Below, piece after piece: positions 23,668-34,682 of a DNA stretch of 64,000 nucleotides. A program made the translations under genes and the position numbers. Each line of letters begins with the position of its first letter. Within the stretch, counting starts at the first letter, position 1. The DNA lies in contig JABYQU010000001.1 of the NCBI GenBank assembly GCA_022264855.1, positions 124,001-188,000 of the forward strand. Direction: 5' to 3'. The DNA comes from Lenzites betulinus. Its lineage: Eukaryota > Basidiomycota > Agaricomycetes > Polyporales > Polyporaceae. The notes below the pieces were generated by a model. The model was not told where the DNA came from, ran no database searches, and saw only the letters and a program-made list of their open reading frames with translations.

Positions 23668-23874
23668 ATGTCGACGCCCCCAGACCCCCAACTCTACCGC
23701 GACCCCTGGGCAAAGCGTGAGGCCTGGCGCAAACACCCCGTCTTCTCCCGACGCGCTATGTTCTCCAAGGCATTCCCAGGCTTTGGCGTTGCGCTCGTCG
23801 CCTTCACAACATATGTCGTCGCCGAGAACATGCTGACGAAGAAGGAGGAGCCATCGCATCAGCCGTCGCATTGA
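23668..23874 (+). CDS. NADH:ubiquinone oxidoreductase B12 subunit (NDUFB3 family)
   Basis: A 68-aa accessory subunit of the membrane arm of mitochondrial complex I. It is a single exon and starts at the first Met of the frame. The sequence DPQLYRDPWAKREAWRKHP, then FSRRAMFSKAFPGFGVALVAF, matches the B12/NDUFB3 pattern: DPW-R-EAWR-hP-FSRR, then one hydrophobic helix (about residues 36-55) and a short hydrophilic tail. Length is right for fungal members. It has no cleavable presequence, as expected for this subunit. Adjacent TOP1 is divergent and functionally unrelated. Confidence 0.87.
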   Translation: MSTPPDPQLYRDPWAKREAWRKHPVFSRRAMFSKAFPGFGVALVAFTTYVVAENMLTKKEEPSHQPSH

Positions 23875-26800
23875 GCCGTCGATGTAGCAGTAGCACTCAT
23901 GCCGGGCACGTACATATGGCTCTGGGTACGTTCAGTCCACCGCGCGTCTGCCCTGAGGTTGCTGCTCACATGCTCCGTTTGGGCGTGTTTCAGGGTCGAC
24001 ATAATATACCGCTGCATCACCGCAGCTTTGCCTACTTCCCCTCGCGGCACGTCATCAATGGGATTCAACCCGCGCTACGTCGGCCTTGAATGAGTATATG
24101 GGCTACACGTGGCCTGAACGTTCGCCAGTTTCGTGCCGACGAAAGCTACCAGTCATCCTCAGTTTGATGCGAAGAAGCTAATTGAGAAACTAGCTCTAAC
24201 TCAGGACCGCCTTAGCGCGTTTACAGCCTGATGCGACTTAAAGTTACCACGGCCAACCACACAAATGGTCGAAGCACCTGCTGACGGCGCCCAAGCTTGA
24301 CTTCGCCTGTAATTTGGGTATTGAGATACGGGCGACAATAGGCGTCGAAGAACTGCAGCCAACAGAAAGTCAACAAGACAGTGAATTCGCGTTCCGTCGG
24401 AGTACAGACAGTCACATTGCACACGCAGGGCATCTAAACCGGGCGACCTTCACCCGTATGGAATATTAACTTTTTGCTTTGCAGTGTATGCACGATCTCC
24501 TCTGAACTCGAGCGTCGCGCGGCCTTCCGCCATTAACTGAATCATAGTCCCTCCATGTCTTAACTCGCGAGACTACGAGCTGACACTGGTAAATCGTAGT
24601 AAGCTATAGTGCATCTTCCATCGGCTCTTTTGAGACACTGCCACTAAGCCGTTTAGGCCGCTGCATCTGCTTTGAGTATCGTCTAAATTCCAGAGTTGTT
24701 CCACTGATCCTATTATCGCAGTCGCAGGAATCTTGTTGAGGTCACCCTTCAATATTCAATATGCATCCATGTAGACTGCCGTCTAGAATCATCCTCGTTG
24801 TGATCCCCTCTGGGGCTTATCCTGCGCGCGAGCCTTGCGACGTCCAGCTCTCGCGGGGCGTCACTACGGGCCCTCTCAACCCCTGGCCGTGTTGCATCCG
24901 GAACCTAGCCAAGTAACTTCTTTCACAATTGACATGGCACACTCGTATCAGACGGCGGCCCTGTCGCTAATTTGGGTGAGTACTGGTGACCTCCTCCATC
25001 GATGTACGCCCATTCGATTTCGGACTTACTATGGCCCACAGTAATTTCAACTCAACCAGCTTGGCAGCTGGAAGTCCGAACATTAGAACCTTACTTCAGA
25101 GGTGCTCCAATCTCAGGTGGGCAATGTTCGGTGTCTTTTTGCGTCGGCGTCCTGACTGGCAACCATTACTAAAGGTATGCCTATGCATGATGTAAGTCGC
25201 AGACAAAGTGCGCATCGCTCGCTTGAGCTCACCGCTTAGCGAGACAGGTGTTCGCTCCTCTTGTCAGATATCGGATATCCTTGTTTTGCTAAAGCCGCAT
25301 GGGGTTGTTGTGGGCTCATGTGTCAACACAAGAGCTTTGAACACTGAAAAATATTGACAAATGGCGCACAGTAGGTGAGCTTCAATACATCCGCTACCTC
25401 CTAGGCACCCCGTCGACATTATGAAACTGGAGCATCGATAAAAAGTGAGTTTAAGAAAACAATAGCGTTTGCATTCTCACGGTGCAGGGATGTCAAACCT
25501 TGGGGATGGCTTCCTTCTGCCCATCCAACAACGTTGCCGCTGTCCGAGTGTGCTATCGGACGCTATCCAAGGCGGTATGTCGTAATACCAGCATCGTCTT
25601 TCTATGTAGTGCTACAACAGATCCCCGCGGCTACCGTCCGCTAAACTTCAGCTGAGTTCGCTCCTCTATCCGTCGCAGTCAATCAGATGTGGTTTTGTGC
25701 TTCCTAGGTCTTCTGTATCACCGCAGGGTTGATATTCCCCACACTCCAAGGTGAGTACCCTTGATCTCAGGAGTCGACACCTCTTAGCTTCCCCTTGCCA
25801 CGGCTCCATAGCTGACGCGCTCCCATGCCCATTGCTTCGCAGTAGGGCAAACGAGGGGCACTTTCCGATGTGGAATATCGAGTGCCTCAAACATTATCAG
25901 GTCGGTGTCGCAAAGCCGACTCAGCCGCTGGCACGGTTCCACGAGACAACGTGCGTTGACACAGACTAAAGTCTACAATCGTACGTGGGGTTTGCCTCTT
26001 GTCTTAATGTGAATGACAGATGGACACATCGAAGATCATACCCCCAATAACAGGCCGGCTACGGAAGTAGTAGAATGCATACCGCTCTAATCGAGTAGAC
26101 TCCGACCATGGGAGAACGGCTCAAGATGCCGAAAACCCCCCGCAATAGGCAGCAGAAGCGTACAAACTAGAAACGCAATACCCACCGGACGATTGCAAAG
26201 TTGCCGATACACTCATTCAACAAACGACGTGGGACTTTGGTCACCTTGAGTTCGACGAAGATAAGCAAAGTCGAGCCATTTCCTCATGGTCCGCCATGCC
26301 TGATGTATCTGGGTGTTTAGCGGCAGTACCTGCATCTTGTACCCAGCCGTGGATCCCAAGCAAGTAGAGTTCATGCTGTGAGCCGGTAGAGCCGACCAAA
26401 AGGTGCTAGTTATTTTCCCAAGTTTTGTCATGATATTGCAGGTTCCCATGCACGATAGGCAACCCCTCCTCCAACCAACGTGGAGGTGGGCGCATCGATG
26501 TGGTAAGCGCCGCAGCTGGCATGGGGAGACTCAGATAGGCAGTGGCAATGCGTCGATGTCTCACGATGAACGCATGGAGTTTCAAGTGCACGTCTCGGAA
26601 AGAAGGAGGGACGCACGTTATAGCTAAGTACTTAGGTGCGAAGACTCAGTACTCACATCCGCGACATGTTGTTGAGGAGCCCCGTGGACCGCCATTTATG
26701 GATTCGCGGAAGCAGTTAGCAAACAGCCGAAAAACAACCGAGCGGTCTGACCCTATCACGATACCTGCGAAGGGTCGCTGCCGTGCGGATAACGCCGGAG

Positions 26801-27346
26801 CCGTTGCCTCGACGCTCATGTCTCGCATCTGCACGACTTCAGCGGTCCCGCGCAGGGCTTGCACCGGTAAGCCTCGCACCCCGTCACTGTGGTACCTGAA
26901 ACATCTACTCACCAAACGCTGGTGTATTCCTAGGACCAGAAAATCCAATGTTTTCTTGGTGTAGGCTCCGAGATTGCCGGGCATAGACAAGGGCGCTGGA
27001 AGAATGCAACGACGCCCCACTGCCCACCATGGCATTCCACCTTTCCGAGAGAAGGAGCGTCCGTTTACTTCCATTTTCTTACGCAAGTTGCAGGGCCGTG
27101 ATCCAGATCTGATCTTCTGTAGACTCATCCTGAAGGCAATGTCCTGGGAATCACTTTCGCCCTCTGCGCATATCGGCGGAACGCTGGTGGCTACACGCCA
27201 GTGTCTTGGTTATTTCTTGTCATGCACACCGGGCGTTCCCCGTCCGGCACGCTTGTTTAAGAGTCCCTGGTTCCCTGCATGCCCATTCCCCCATTGCCCA
27301 CGCTCCCTTACACCACCCCCTCCACCACATTGCCCTCTCCCGCTTC
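23875..27346. other. 3.5 kb gene-poor gap
   Basis: I find no gene I can support. Open frames are short (mostly under 80 codons), scattered over both strands, and do not join through consistent splices. The longest, 26646-27128 on the minus strand (160 codons), resembles no family known to me. Around 24930-25400 there are several good-looking donors and acceptors without a surviving frame, so a decayed gene is possible. No LTRs, terminal repeats or poly(A) tails were seen. Confidence 0.4.
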
Positions 27347-29095
27347 ATGGCCTCACCTTACCGCAAGTATACCACCCTCATCCTCGATCTCGGAGACGTG
27401 CTCTTCTCCTGGTCTCCGAAGACCAGCACACCCATCCCTCCGCGCCAACTGAAGGACATCCTCTCATCACAAACCTGGTTCCAGTACGAGCGTGGGCGCA
27501 TATCCCAGGATGAGTGCTACCAGCGCGTCGGCGCTGAGTTCAGCATAGACACCACCACCATTGGAGAGGCGTTTCAACAGGCCCGGGAGTCCTTGCGGCC
27601 GAATGACGCGTTTCTCGCTCTGATACGCGAGCTTCGTAAACAGTCCCATGGACAACTCACTGTGCTCGCGCTCTCGAACATATCCCTCCCCGACTACGAA
27701 TACATCATGGCGCTGGACTCGGACTGGACTTCCATCTTCGACCGCGTTTTCCCCTCCGCCCTCGTGGGAGAGCGGAAGCCACACCTCGGGGCGTACCGAA
27801 TGGTTCTCTCAGAGATGAATCTGGACCCGCACACCACGGTGTTCGTCGATGACAAACTGGACAATGTTGTGTCCGCGCGGTCCCTCGGGATGCACGGCGT
27901 CGTCTTCGACTCTCAGGAGAACGTCTTCCGGACGCTGAGAAACATCTTCGGGGACCCTGTTCAGCGCGGACGTGACTATCTCCGGCGATACGCCGGTTGT
28001 CTAGAGACCTCTACAGATGCCGGCGTAGTCTTCGAGGAGAATTTTACTCAGCTCATCATCTACGAAGTGACGAATGACAGGTGAGCGGTACCCTACTAGA
28101 GCCCTCATACTATTTACTGATTGGAGCTTCATGCTAGATCCCTCATCACGACATCAGACTGCGCCCGCACCTGGAATTTCTTCCGTGGTACGCAGCAAGC
28201 TATGAGCGTGCGATAGGCTAATTCTGATAACTGACCATTTCTTCAGGAAAACCTTTGTTTTCAGCGTCGTTCCCGGATGATATGGACACAACATCAGTTG
28301 CCCTGACCGTCTTACGCCCAGACCGTACCCTCGTGAACTCTATCCTGGATGAAATGCTGCAGTACCTCGACACCGACGGCATCATGCAGGTGGATGCTTC
28401 TATCACGGCATTACTTTGCAGCGCTGACTGACGCCCTCTTGCAGACCTACTTCGACCACACGCGGCCACGCATGGATCCCTTCGTCTGCGTCAACGTCCT
28501 CTCATTGTTCCATGAGTATGGCCGAGGGGATGACCTCCCGAAGACTCTGGAATGGGTCTATGAAGTCCTCCTCCACCGCGCGTATGTTGGCGGCTCGCGA
28601 TACTACCTCTCCGCGGACTGCTTCCTGTTCTTTATAAGCCGCCTTCTCCAACGCATCACCAACCCTACGACTCTGAACCGCTTCCGTCCACTGTTCATCG
28701 AGCGCATGCAAGAACGCATCGGCGCACCAGGAGACTCCCTGGACCTCGCGTTCCGCATTGTCGCCGGCTCCACAGTTGGCGTCCAGAGCCCCCGCGACCT
28801 CGAGCGACTCCTCGCTGCGCAGTGCGACGACGGCGGCTGGGAGATGTGCTGGTTCTACCAGTACGGGTCGACCAATGTGAAAGCTGGAAACCGTGGTCTT
28901 ACCACCGCCCTCGCGGTCAAGGCGATCGAGACCGCCCTTGCGAGACCGCCCTCTCCCGCGCTGTCGGGCGTGTCGTCGGTTCGGCTCGAAGTCACGAAGG
29001 CTATCCAGCGCGCCCCGAGCCCGCGTCGATTCGGCGACTTCTTGATGCCGTGGCGGAGAACCCAGCGAGAACATGCCGTGCCGGTCTCAAGCTGA
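27347..29095 (+). CDS. Bifunctional HAD phosphatase / class II sesquiterpene cyclase (drimane-type)
   Basis: A 525-aa protein of the fungal HAD-like terpene synthase group, whose characterised members (AstC in Aspergillus, AncC in Antrodia) cyclise farnesyl diphosphate by protonation to drimane skeletons. Four exons: 27347-28080, 28138-28187, 28247-28389, 28445-29095. Residues 1 to about 230 are an HAD phosphatase with all four motifs: DLGDVL, LALSN, the Lys in GERKPHLGAY, and FVDDKLDN. The second domain has the class II acid motif DDMDTTS (about residues 271-277), a DxDTT variant, and a QW-like QCDDGGWEM (about 435). An intact HAD site suggests the diphosphate is removed, so the product may be a free alcohol such as albicanol or drimenol; this is inference. 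The start is the Met just before the HAD strand. No P450 or other tailoring gene is adjacent. Confidence 0.88.
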
Positions 29096-29794
29096 TCAGT
29101 GCGTGGCCCCGGGAGAGTTCCTCCCCCTTTCATTATTATTATGCCTCTCTTCTTCTCACGAGCCCAATGAAGTTGCGACCTCCTTACTGCCGTCCCATAC
29201 TGCCTCCCAGACTCCGCTTCTGCTTGCGCACCACACAGTCCCTCGTCCCACTTGTATATATGAGTTACACTCATTCGATGTTGTACGAATAAGAATAACG
29301 TATCACCCTCGTTTTATGCTTTTCCATTGCTTTCATGTTCCCTCGTCGTCTACCCCACTCGCTCGGTATCGTTACACATATCATAGAAACTTCCTTGTGC
29401 CTCCGGGACCTCGTTGCACCGCCGTTACAGGCTCAGCGCTCAGTCAAATGCCACACGGGTTGTCGCACGACGCGGATATGATATAGCTGTTCCGGATGTG
29501 TACTAGTACGCAGTACTCACCGTGACATAGCAGTTCAGTTGACGCCCACAGAACACCGACCTCGGAGGTTCTTGTGCCCAGTTAGTCGCACGTTCTGTTT
29601 TATTGGCGGTGATAGCACCGAGACTATGCTTGAAGGAGCAGGTGCTCGAAACCTGTTCACTGGTTCAGCAGCAGCCAGTTGCCTCCGGTGGCGCTGACCG
29701 CACTGCAAGACTGGATCCCAGGATCCCGGGCGGCAATCCGAAGAGCAATATCCAAGAAGCGAGGGCCATATCCCGGTGTGCACGGCAATGTCTT
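29096..29794. other. Convergent 3' region, no gene seen
   Basis: About 700 bp between the terpene cyclase stop (+) and the threonine deaminase stop (-). It presumably holds both 3' UTRs. No further feature recognised. Confidence 0.45.
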
Positions 29795-31808
29795 TCATCC
29801 TCTAAGGTACCGCTTGTACACCTCGTTCTCTGTCTCTTCTACGTACGGATACCCCAGTTTTTTCAGGAACTCGCTGAACTGGTCCCTATCCTCCGGTGGC
29901 ACTTGAATCCCCGCCAGGATCTTTCCGACGTCTGAGGTAGTTGGATTCATGAGCTCGCTATGACAGGGTGTAGATGAACGCGGGCTGAGCCCTGTACGCA
30001 CCAGCACCGTGGTTGCGGTAGTGGAAAAGCGAGACGTTCCACCCCGCATGAAGACCCTTCAGGAACCTCCGCAAAGCATCCGGACGTTCGGGGAACTCTA
30101 TAGAGCGTTCGAGGGCCTCGGGTTAGGCGTCGCGCTTGACAGATCGGAGGACACCGGGGGATGTACGCACCAAATCTGAACAATCGTTCGTTGGGCACCT
30201 CGATAAACCCTCCGATCATGTACCGGGCGTGGCTCTTGGCCATCTCATCGTCGCTGATGTCGAAGCCCTTCATGCCCCGCTCCTCGAGGGCCGCGAGAAG
30301 CTCAGTGACCTCCTTCGCCCGGTTCGTGGTTTGCAGCTGGAAGGACAAGAATATCTGCGCGCGTTCAGGGTGGTGATACCTGTACACGAATTCGGTGGTC
30401 GCGCGTGGGTGGATCATGTCATGTAAGGCTACGAAGCTGGACATCCGGAGCGTCAGAATACGCCGCTGTGTCCTGATGAATCCGCGCGCCTGCGGCGGTG
30501 ACGCCACAACCCGCCGTACGCACCTTCCTGGTTTCTCAGGTATCTCGACGCTCAGCAGTGCCTCGCGCCCCTCGCCGAGCTCCGCGCGTTCGGCGACGAA
30601 CCGCAGACGGTCAAAGTTCATGTTGGCGCCGCTGATGACTGCGACGAACTTCTTCTCGGCGCCGATGAGCTGGTTGTCCGCAATGTAGCGTTTCAGCCCT
30701 GCGAGCGCAAGTGCACCCGCCGGCTCGGTGATCGAGCGCGTCTCTGTCGATGACGAGAACCCGTTAGCACGGGATGCAGGCAGGACAGCATGGCGGGACG
30801 GACACACCCTCGAAGACGTCCTTGATCGCAGCGCATATCTCGTCTGTATCGACTTTTACGACCCCGTCCAGCAGACGCTTGCATATCCTGAACGGCTCCT
30901 GCCCCACTATGCGGACGGCGGTCCCGTCGCTGAACAGGCCGACCTCGGACAGCGTCACCCGCTCGCCCTGCCGCAGACTGCGCTCCATCGCATCCCCGTC
31001 CACGGTCTCGGCGCCGATGACCTTTGTATTGGGCGATCCAATCCGCTTGACGTATTCCGAGATGCCTGCCACGAGCCCACCCCCGCCCACCCCGGCGACG
31101 ATGCCGTCCAGTGTCTCCGGGTCGGGGATCTGCTTGAGGATTTCCGCGCCCACGGTGCCCTGGCCCGCGATCACGAGCGGGTCATCGTACGGCGGCACGA
31201 AGATGAGGCCGTGCGCCGCAGCGAGACGGGCGCACTCCGTCTTGGCCTCGTCGAAGTCCTGGCCGTACAGGACAACTTTTGCGCCGAGGCGCGATACGTT
31301 GCGCACCTTGATGGACGGCGTCGCTTTTGGCATGACGATGGTGCATGGGATGCCCAGCCGGGACCCGGAGAGCGCCACCCCCTGAGCGTGGTTACCTGAA
31401 TAAGTTTTGGAGAGATGGATGAGGGCGTGCACAGATGGGGCGTGAATGGGCGAAGACCATGTCGCGCTGAGGGTACGCACACTAACCCGCGCTGCAAGTC
31501 ACGACGCCCTTCCACCGCTCCTCGTCGGTCAGGCTGGCCATGAAGTTGTATGCCCCCCGGATTTTGAAGCTGAAGACCTCCTGCAGGTCTTCTCGTTTGA
31601 GCCATATTTTGTTGCCTAGTCGGGCGCTGAGGTTTGGACAATAGACCAGAGGGGTTTCTTTTAGGATCTCGTACACTTTGGATGTTAGGATGAGCCTCAG
31701 ATAGTCGGGAGTGCCATCAGGTAGGAGGGCATGTGTTGCAAGCCGCGGATATAGTCCCGGAGAGATCGGCTCTGGCGCGTGAGATGAGTACTCGACAGTC
31801 TCCGACAT
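29795..31808 (-). CDS. ILV1: Threonine ammonia-lyase (threonine deaminase)
   Basis: PLP enzyme converting threonine to 2-oxobutanoate, the first committed step of isoleucine synthesis, normally in mitochondria. Six exons: 31808-31487, 31395-30808, 30743-30524, 30436-30171, 30097-30002, 29931-29795; 542 aa. Lys82 in [11 protein letters not shown] is the Schiff-base lysine; [11 protein letters not shown] and the phosphate-binding [10 protein letters not shown] follow, then [13 protein letters not shown] and [10 protein letters not shown]. The C-terminus has two ACT-like regulatory segments, [20 protein letters not shown] and [16 protein letters not shown] with [11 protein letters not shown], which in this family bind the feedback inhibitor isoleucine and the activator valine. 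No long mitochondrial presequence is visible ahead of the start chosen at 31808. Confidence 0.96.
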
Positions 31809-32231
31809 GCCAGTCGAAGCAAGAAGAGACTATGCAGAGATTCCCAAAAGATGGTTAGTGTGTAAGGGAATGCTGTTAAGCTCAAGTACTGGCAGTGGCT
31901 GCTAGAAATTAATGACTCCGACTCGATCCTGCGAATACCTCATTGGGATAGCGCTAGCTGGCTCTATCTATTGACCCGTACGTACAGCCCGCTTTTTCTG
32001 CCTCGCGCACGACACGGCAAATGATCACAGGGCCAACAGAAAAACAAATGGGATAAGACGGCACAGCACTAGAGGTACGATACGATAGATGAAAAATAAC
32101 ACATGGTACAGACAGCGACGACCCCCGGGTAGTAAAAATCAAAGACTATAGCAATGCGACGGGAATCCAAGATACAACACTCGCCGGGTCACCGTGCCAG
32201 TGTCCGATGATACAAACGAGCGGGCGGGAGC
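31809..32231. other. Intergenic between ILV1 start and PHD-protein stop
   Basis: 423 bp; ILV1 promoter and the 3' UTR of the PHD-finger gene. No other feature recognised. Confidence 0.4.
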
Positions 32232-34430
32232 TCAGAGTGTCCCCGCACGCCGATCTCGCTCCTTCGCCTTCGCGCCAGGTCCAAATCGTTCTTGGAACCT
32301 GATCAGTTCCTCCATCAGCTCCTCCATCATAGTCATCGTCGTGTCCTCGCTGCTGCCTCCGCCGATCGCGAGGGGTGCGGGGTCGGCAGGCAGTGCCATT
32401 CCCTCTCGCGGGACGGCGTTTTCGCTGACGGGGTCCAGGTCCATCCCCTCGGTGCTGGCGTCTAGTGCGATAGCCGTGGCACTGTCGCGCCCCCGGCCTT
32501 CCTGCAGGACTTTCTCTAAGGCCTCCTTCCTCCGCATCCGATCCATCGCCGCCGCCTGTTCCCGCCCCACCCACTCGACGAGCGAACGGACCCGCTTGTT
32601 CATGTCGCCGACGCTCATGCGCTTGCTGGGCCACTTGACCTTGACCCCGCGCTCCGGGTTCCGCTCCTGCGACTCGCGGGTGTTTCCGTCGAGCACGGAG
32701 CCGCGGACTTCGAGTGGACGAGGTACGTCGGTGGGCAGCATGGGTTCGAGGTGAGCGAGGTAGTCGGGCAGGTTCCAGGACGTGAAGAGCGGCTGCTGCG
32801 AGACGACGTAGGCATGGGAGCTGTGGTATGCACGCGAGGCGGCCGAGTTGCCGCCGGACGCGCTGGCAGCAGCATGGCCCTGACCTCGGCGCGGGTGGTG
32901 TTCTGAAGCGTTGTTGGCTGATGTCGAGGGGTATATGAGGGGCATGGAGGGTATCAGTGAGCAGCGGGATATCGCCGGAGATGATGTGCAAACGCACCTT
33001 TGGCGCGGTGGTTGCTCGCCTGCCTGCGATTCGGCGCACTGCTTCCCGCTGAACATCGTCACGTGAGTTGACGTCACACGCCTCCGGCCCGGACTTACCC
33101 TCGTCGCCCTCCGCCGACGCGATCTCCTGCGCCTGCGACTTCCGTCCTGCATTTCGTTTGTTGCGCGCGTTCGCCGTCCGTGCCGCCCCCGCCGTCGCCA
33201 CGGATGGCGGCGCGGCCTTCGTTGCACTCTGCGGCGTCGGCTCGCGCACCAGGGCAGACAGCGGTGGCCGATCCGACGTAATGGATGTAGATCGTGGACG
33301 CTTCACCGACGCACTGCAGGGGCCGGGCGGTCAGTCGGGCAGCGAGGACATCGGGGTCGCAGTCAGGGGTCCACTCACGCGTCGTCGTCAGTCCTCTTCC
33401 TCTTCTTCTTCCCGTTCGTCACCGACTCCGTGTCGTGATCCGGATGTGGGTGTCCATTCACTGACCCCCCGTTGACGCTGACCGCGGACACCGGGGTGCG
33501 TGGGGGTAGGTCGAAGTTGACAGCCTCAGACTTGGTGGCCTCGATCAAGGCCTGTACACTCTCTTCGTAGGCGGCATCGCGGCTGTTCATCGTATTCCGG
33601 CGTTTCGGGGCCTTCATGAGGACGGTGGGCGAATGCGAGCGGGAGCTGCGTGGCGCGTTGGGGACGAGGGGCGTTGTTGGGGGATGGGAACGCGTTGAGG
33701 AATGGCGGGCCCGTTTAACTGCCCACTGCCTATGTAACGAGGACATGGTGAGTGTTAATGGAGGTTGAGAAGGGGTGAACACGCACTCGATGAGGTCCGC
33801 CCATAGCTCCGGTTTGCACTGCTCGCAGAAGTAGTGCTGGGGCACGAGATCCGCATCCGCGTAGCCCATACACACGCCGTGTTGCCACGCCTTGCACTCC
33901 TCGCATTGAGCCATGAATTCTCCTTGGTCACCCTCATCCTCGCCTGGAATGAGAGAATGGGCACATGTAATCAGTGATCGGCGCAAACGAAACGGAGCGA
34001 GACACGCACAGATGCACCGAGTTACACCTGACTCCTCTTCGTCCTCTCCGTTTTCTGCAGCACCATCGTCGCCGACGAGCTCAACGTTCTCCTGGTTCTC
34101 GTCCTGGGGTATTTGCACGACGAGCGCCATCTTTTCTTTCTCTTTGCCCTTGCGTTTCGAGCGGGAGGCTCCGCCGTTGCCGTTGACGGTGTTCTTGGGG
34201 AGTTCTTCGAGGGGCTCGTCGATCTCCTCGTTCTTGGCGCGTTTGTTTCTGCCGTTGCTCTGTGCGGAGTTGAGCGATGGTCTGCTGGCGGGGTCCTTGG
34301 GCTTGGGGGTCGCCTCCGACGGTGGCGAGCCGGCGGGGGACCTGCTGGAGGAGGGTGCTGTGCGTCGTCCGGAGCGTCGGGGCTCCTTGGGGGAGGGCGG
34401 AGGACCCATGGTCGCGACGTTGGCCATCAT
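32232..34430 (-). CDS. PHD-finger protein, Cti6-like
   Basis: A 621-aa probable histone-tail reader. Six exons: 34430-34010, 33943-33787, 33729-33379, 33313-33099, 33048-32998, 32902-32232. The PHD finger (about residues 137-185) has the full C4HC3 set: RCICEDEGD, then CEECKAWQHGVCMGY and HYFCEQCKP. The aromatic WQHGVC spacing is that of Cti6-type fingers, which read H3K4me3 in the Rpd3L deacetylase complex; the assignment to Cti6 is by similarity of the finger only. The rest is low-complexity Ser/Pro/Lys with basic runs (KRKGKEKEK, GKKKRKR) that could direct it to the nucleus, and a Met/Glu-rich helix near the end. Exon 5 (51 nt) was inferred because only that splice keeps phase. It is divergent from VPS8, 252 bp apart. 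Confidence 0.82.
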
Positions 34431-34682
34431 CGACGTCGGGCGATGTGGTGGGCGAGTGAGAGAGCTTGTGAGGAGGGGATGAGGGTCAGAGATACAATGC
34501 CCCCATTTCCCGGCCGTCCAGTTTCGCGCACCAATTTGCACGATAAGTCCAGAAGCGGACTAAACCTGATTGCCGCGGCAGCCCGGGCCTGCCGAGCCGC
34601 CCGCTCGTCACCCAAGTTCCCCGCGTCTGCGCTCGGAGTCGGAAACTTGTCCTCTGGCTCTCGCGTTCGCTCCGACGGGTTC
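34431..34682. promoter_or_regulatory. Divergent promoter region, PHD protein / VPS8
   Basis: 252 bp between divergent start codons; a shared bidirectional promoter is likely. No specific site identified. Confidence 0.45.

Noticed and set aside
26646..27128. 160-codon minus-strand frame in the gene-poor gap
   Set aside because: No recognisable family and no continuation through splices; could be chance in GC-rich DNA.
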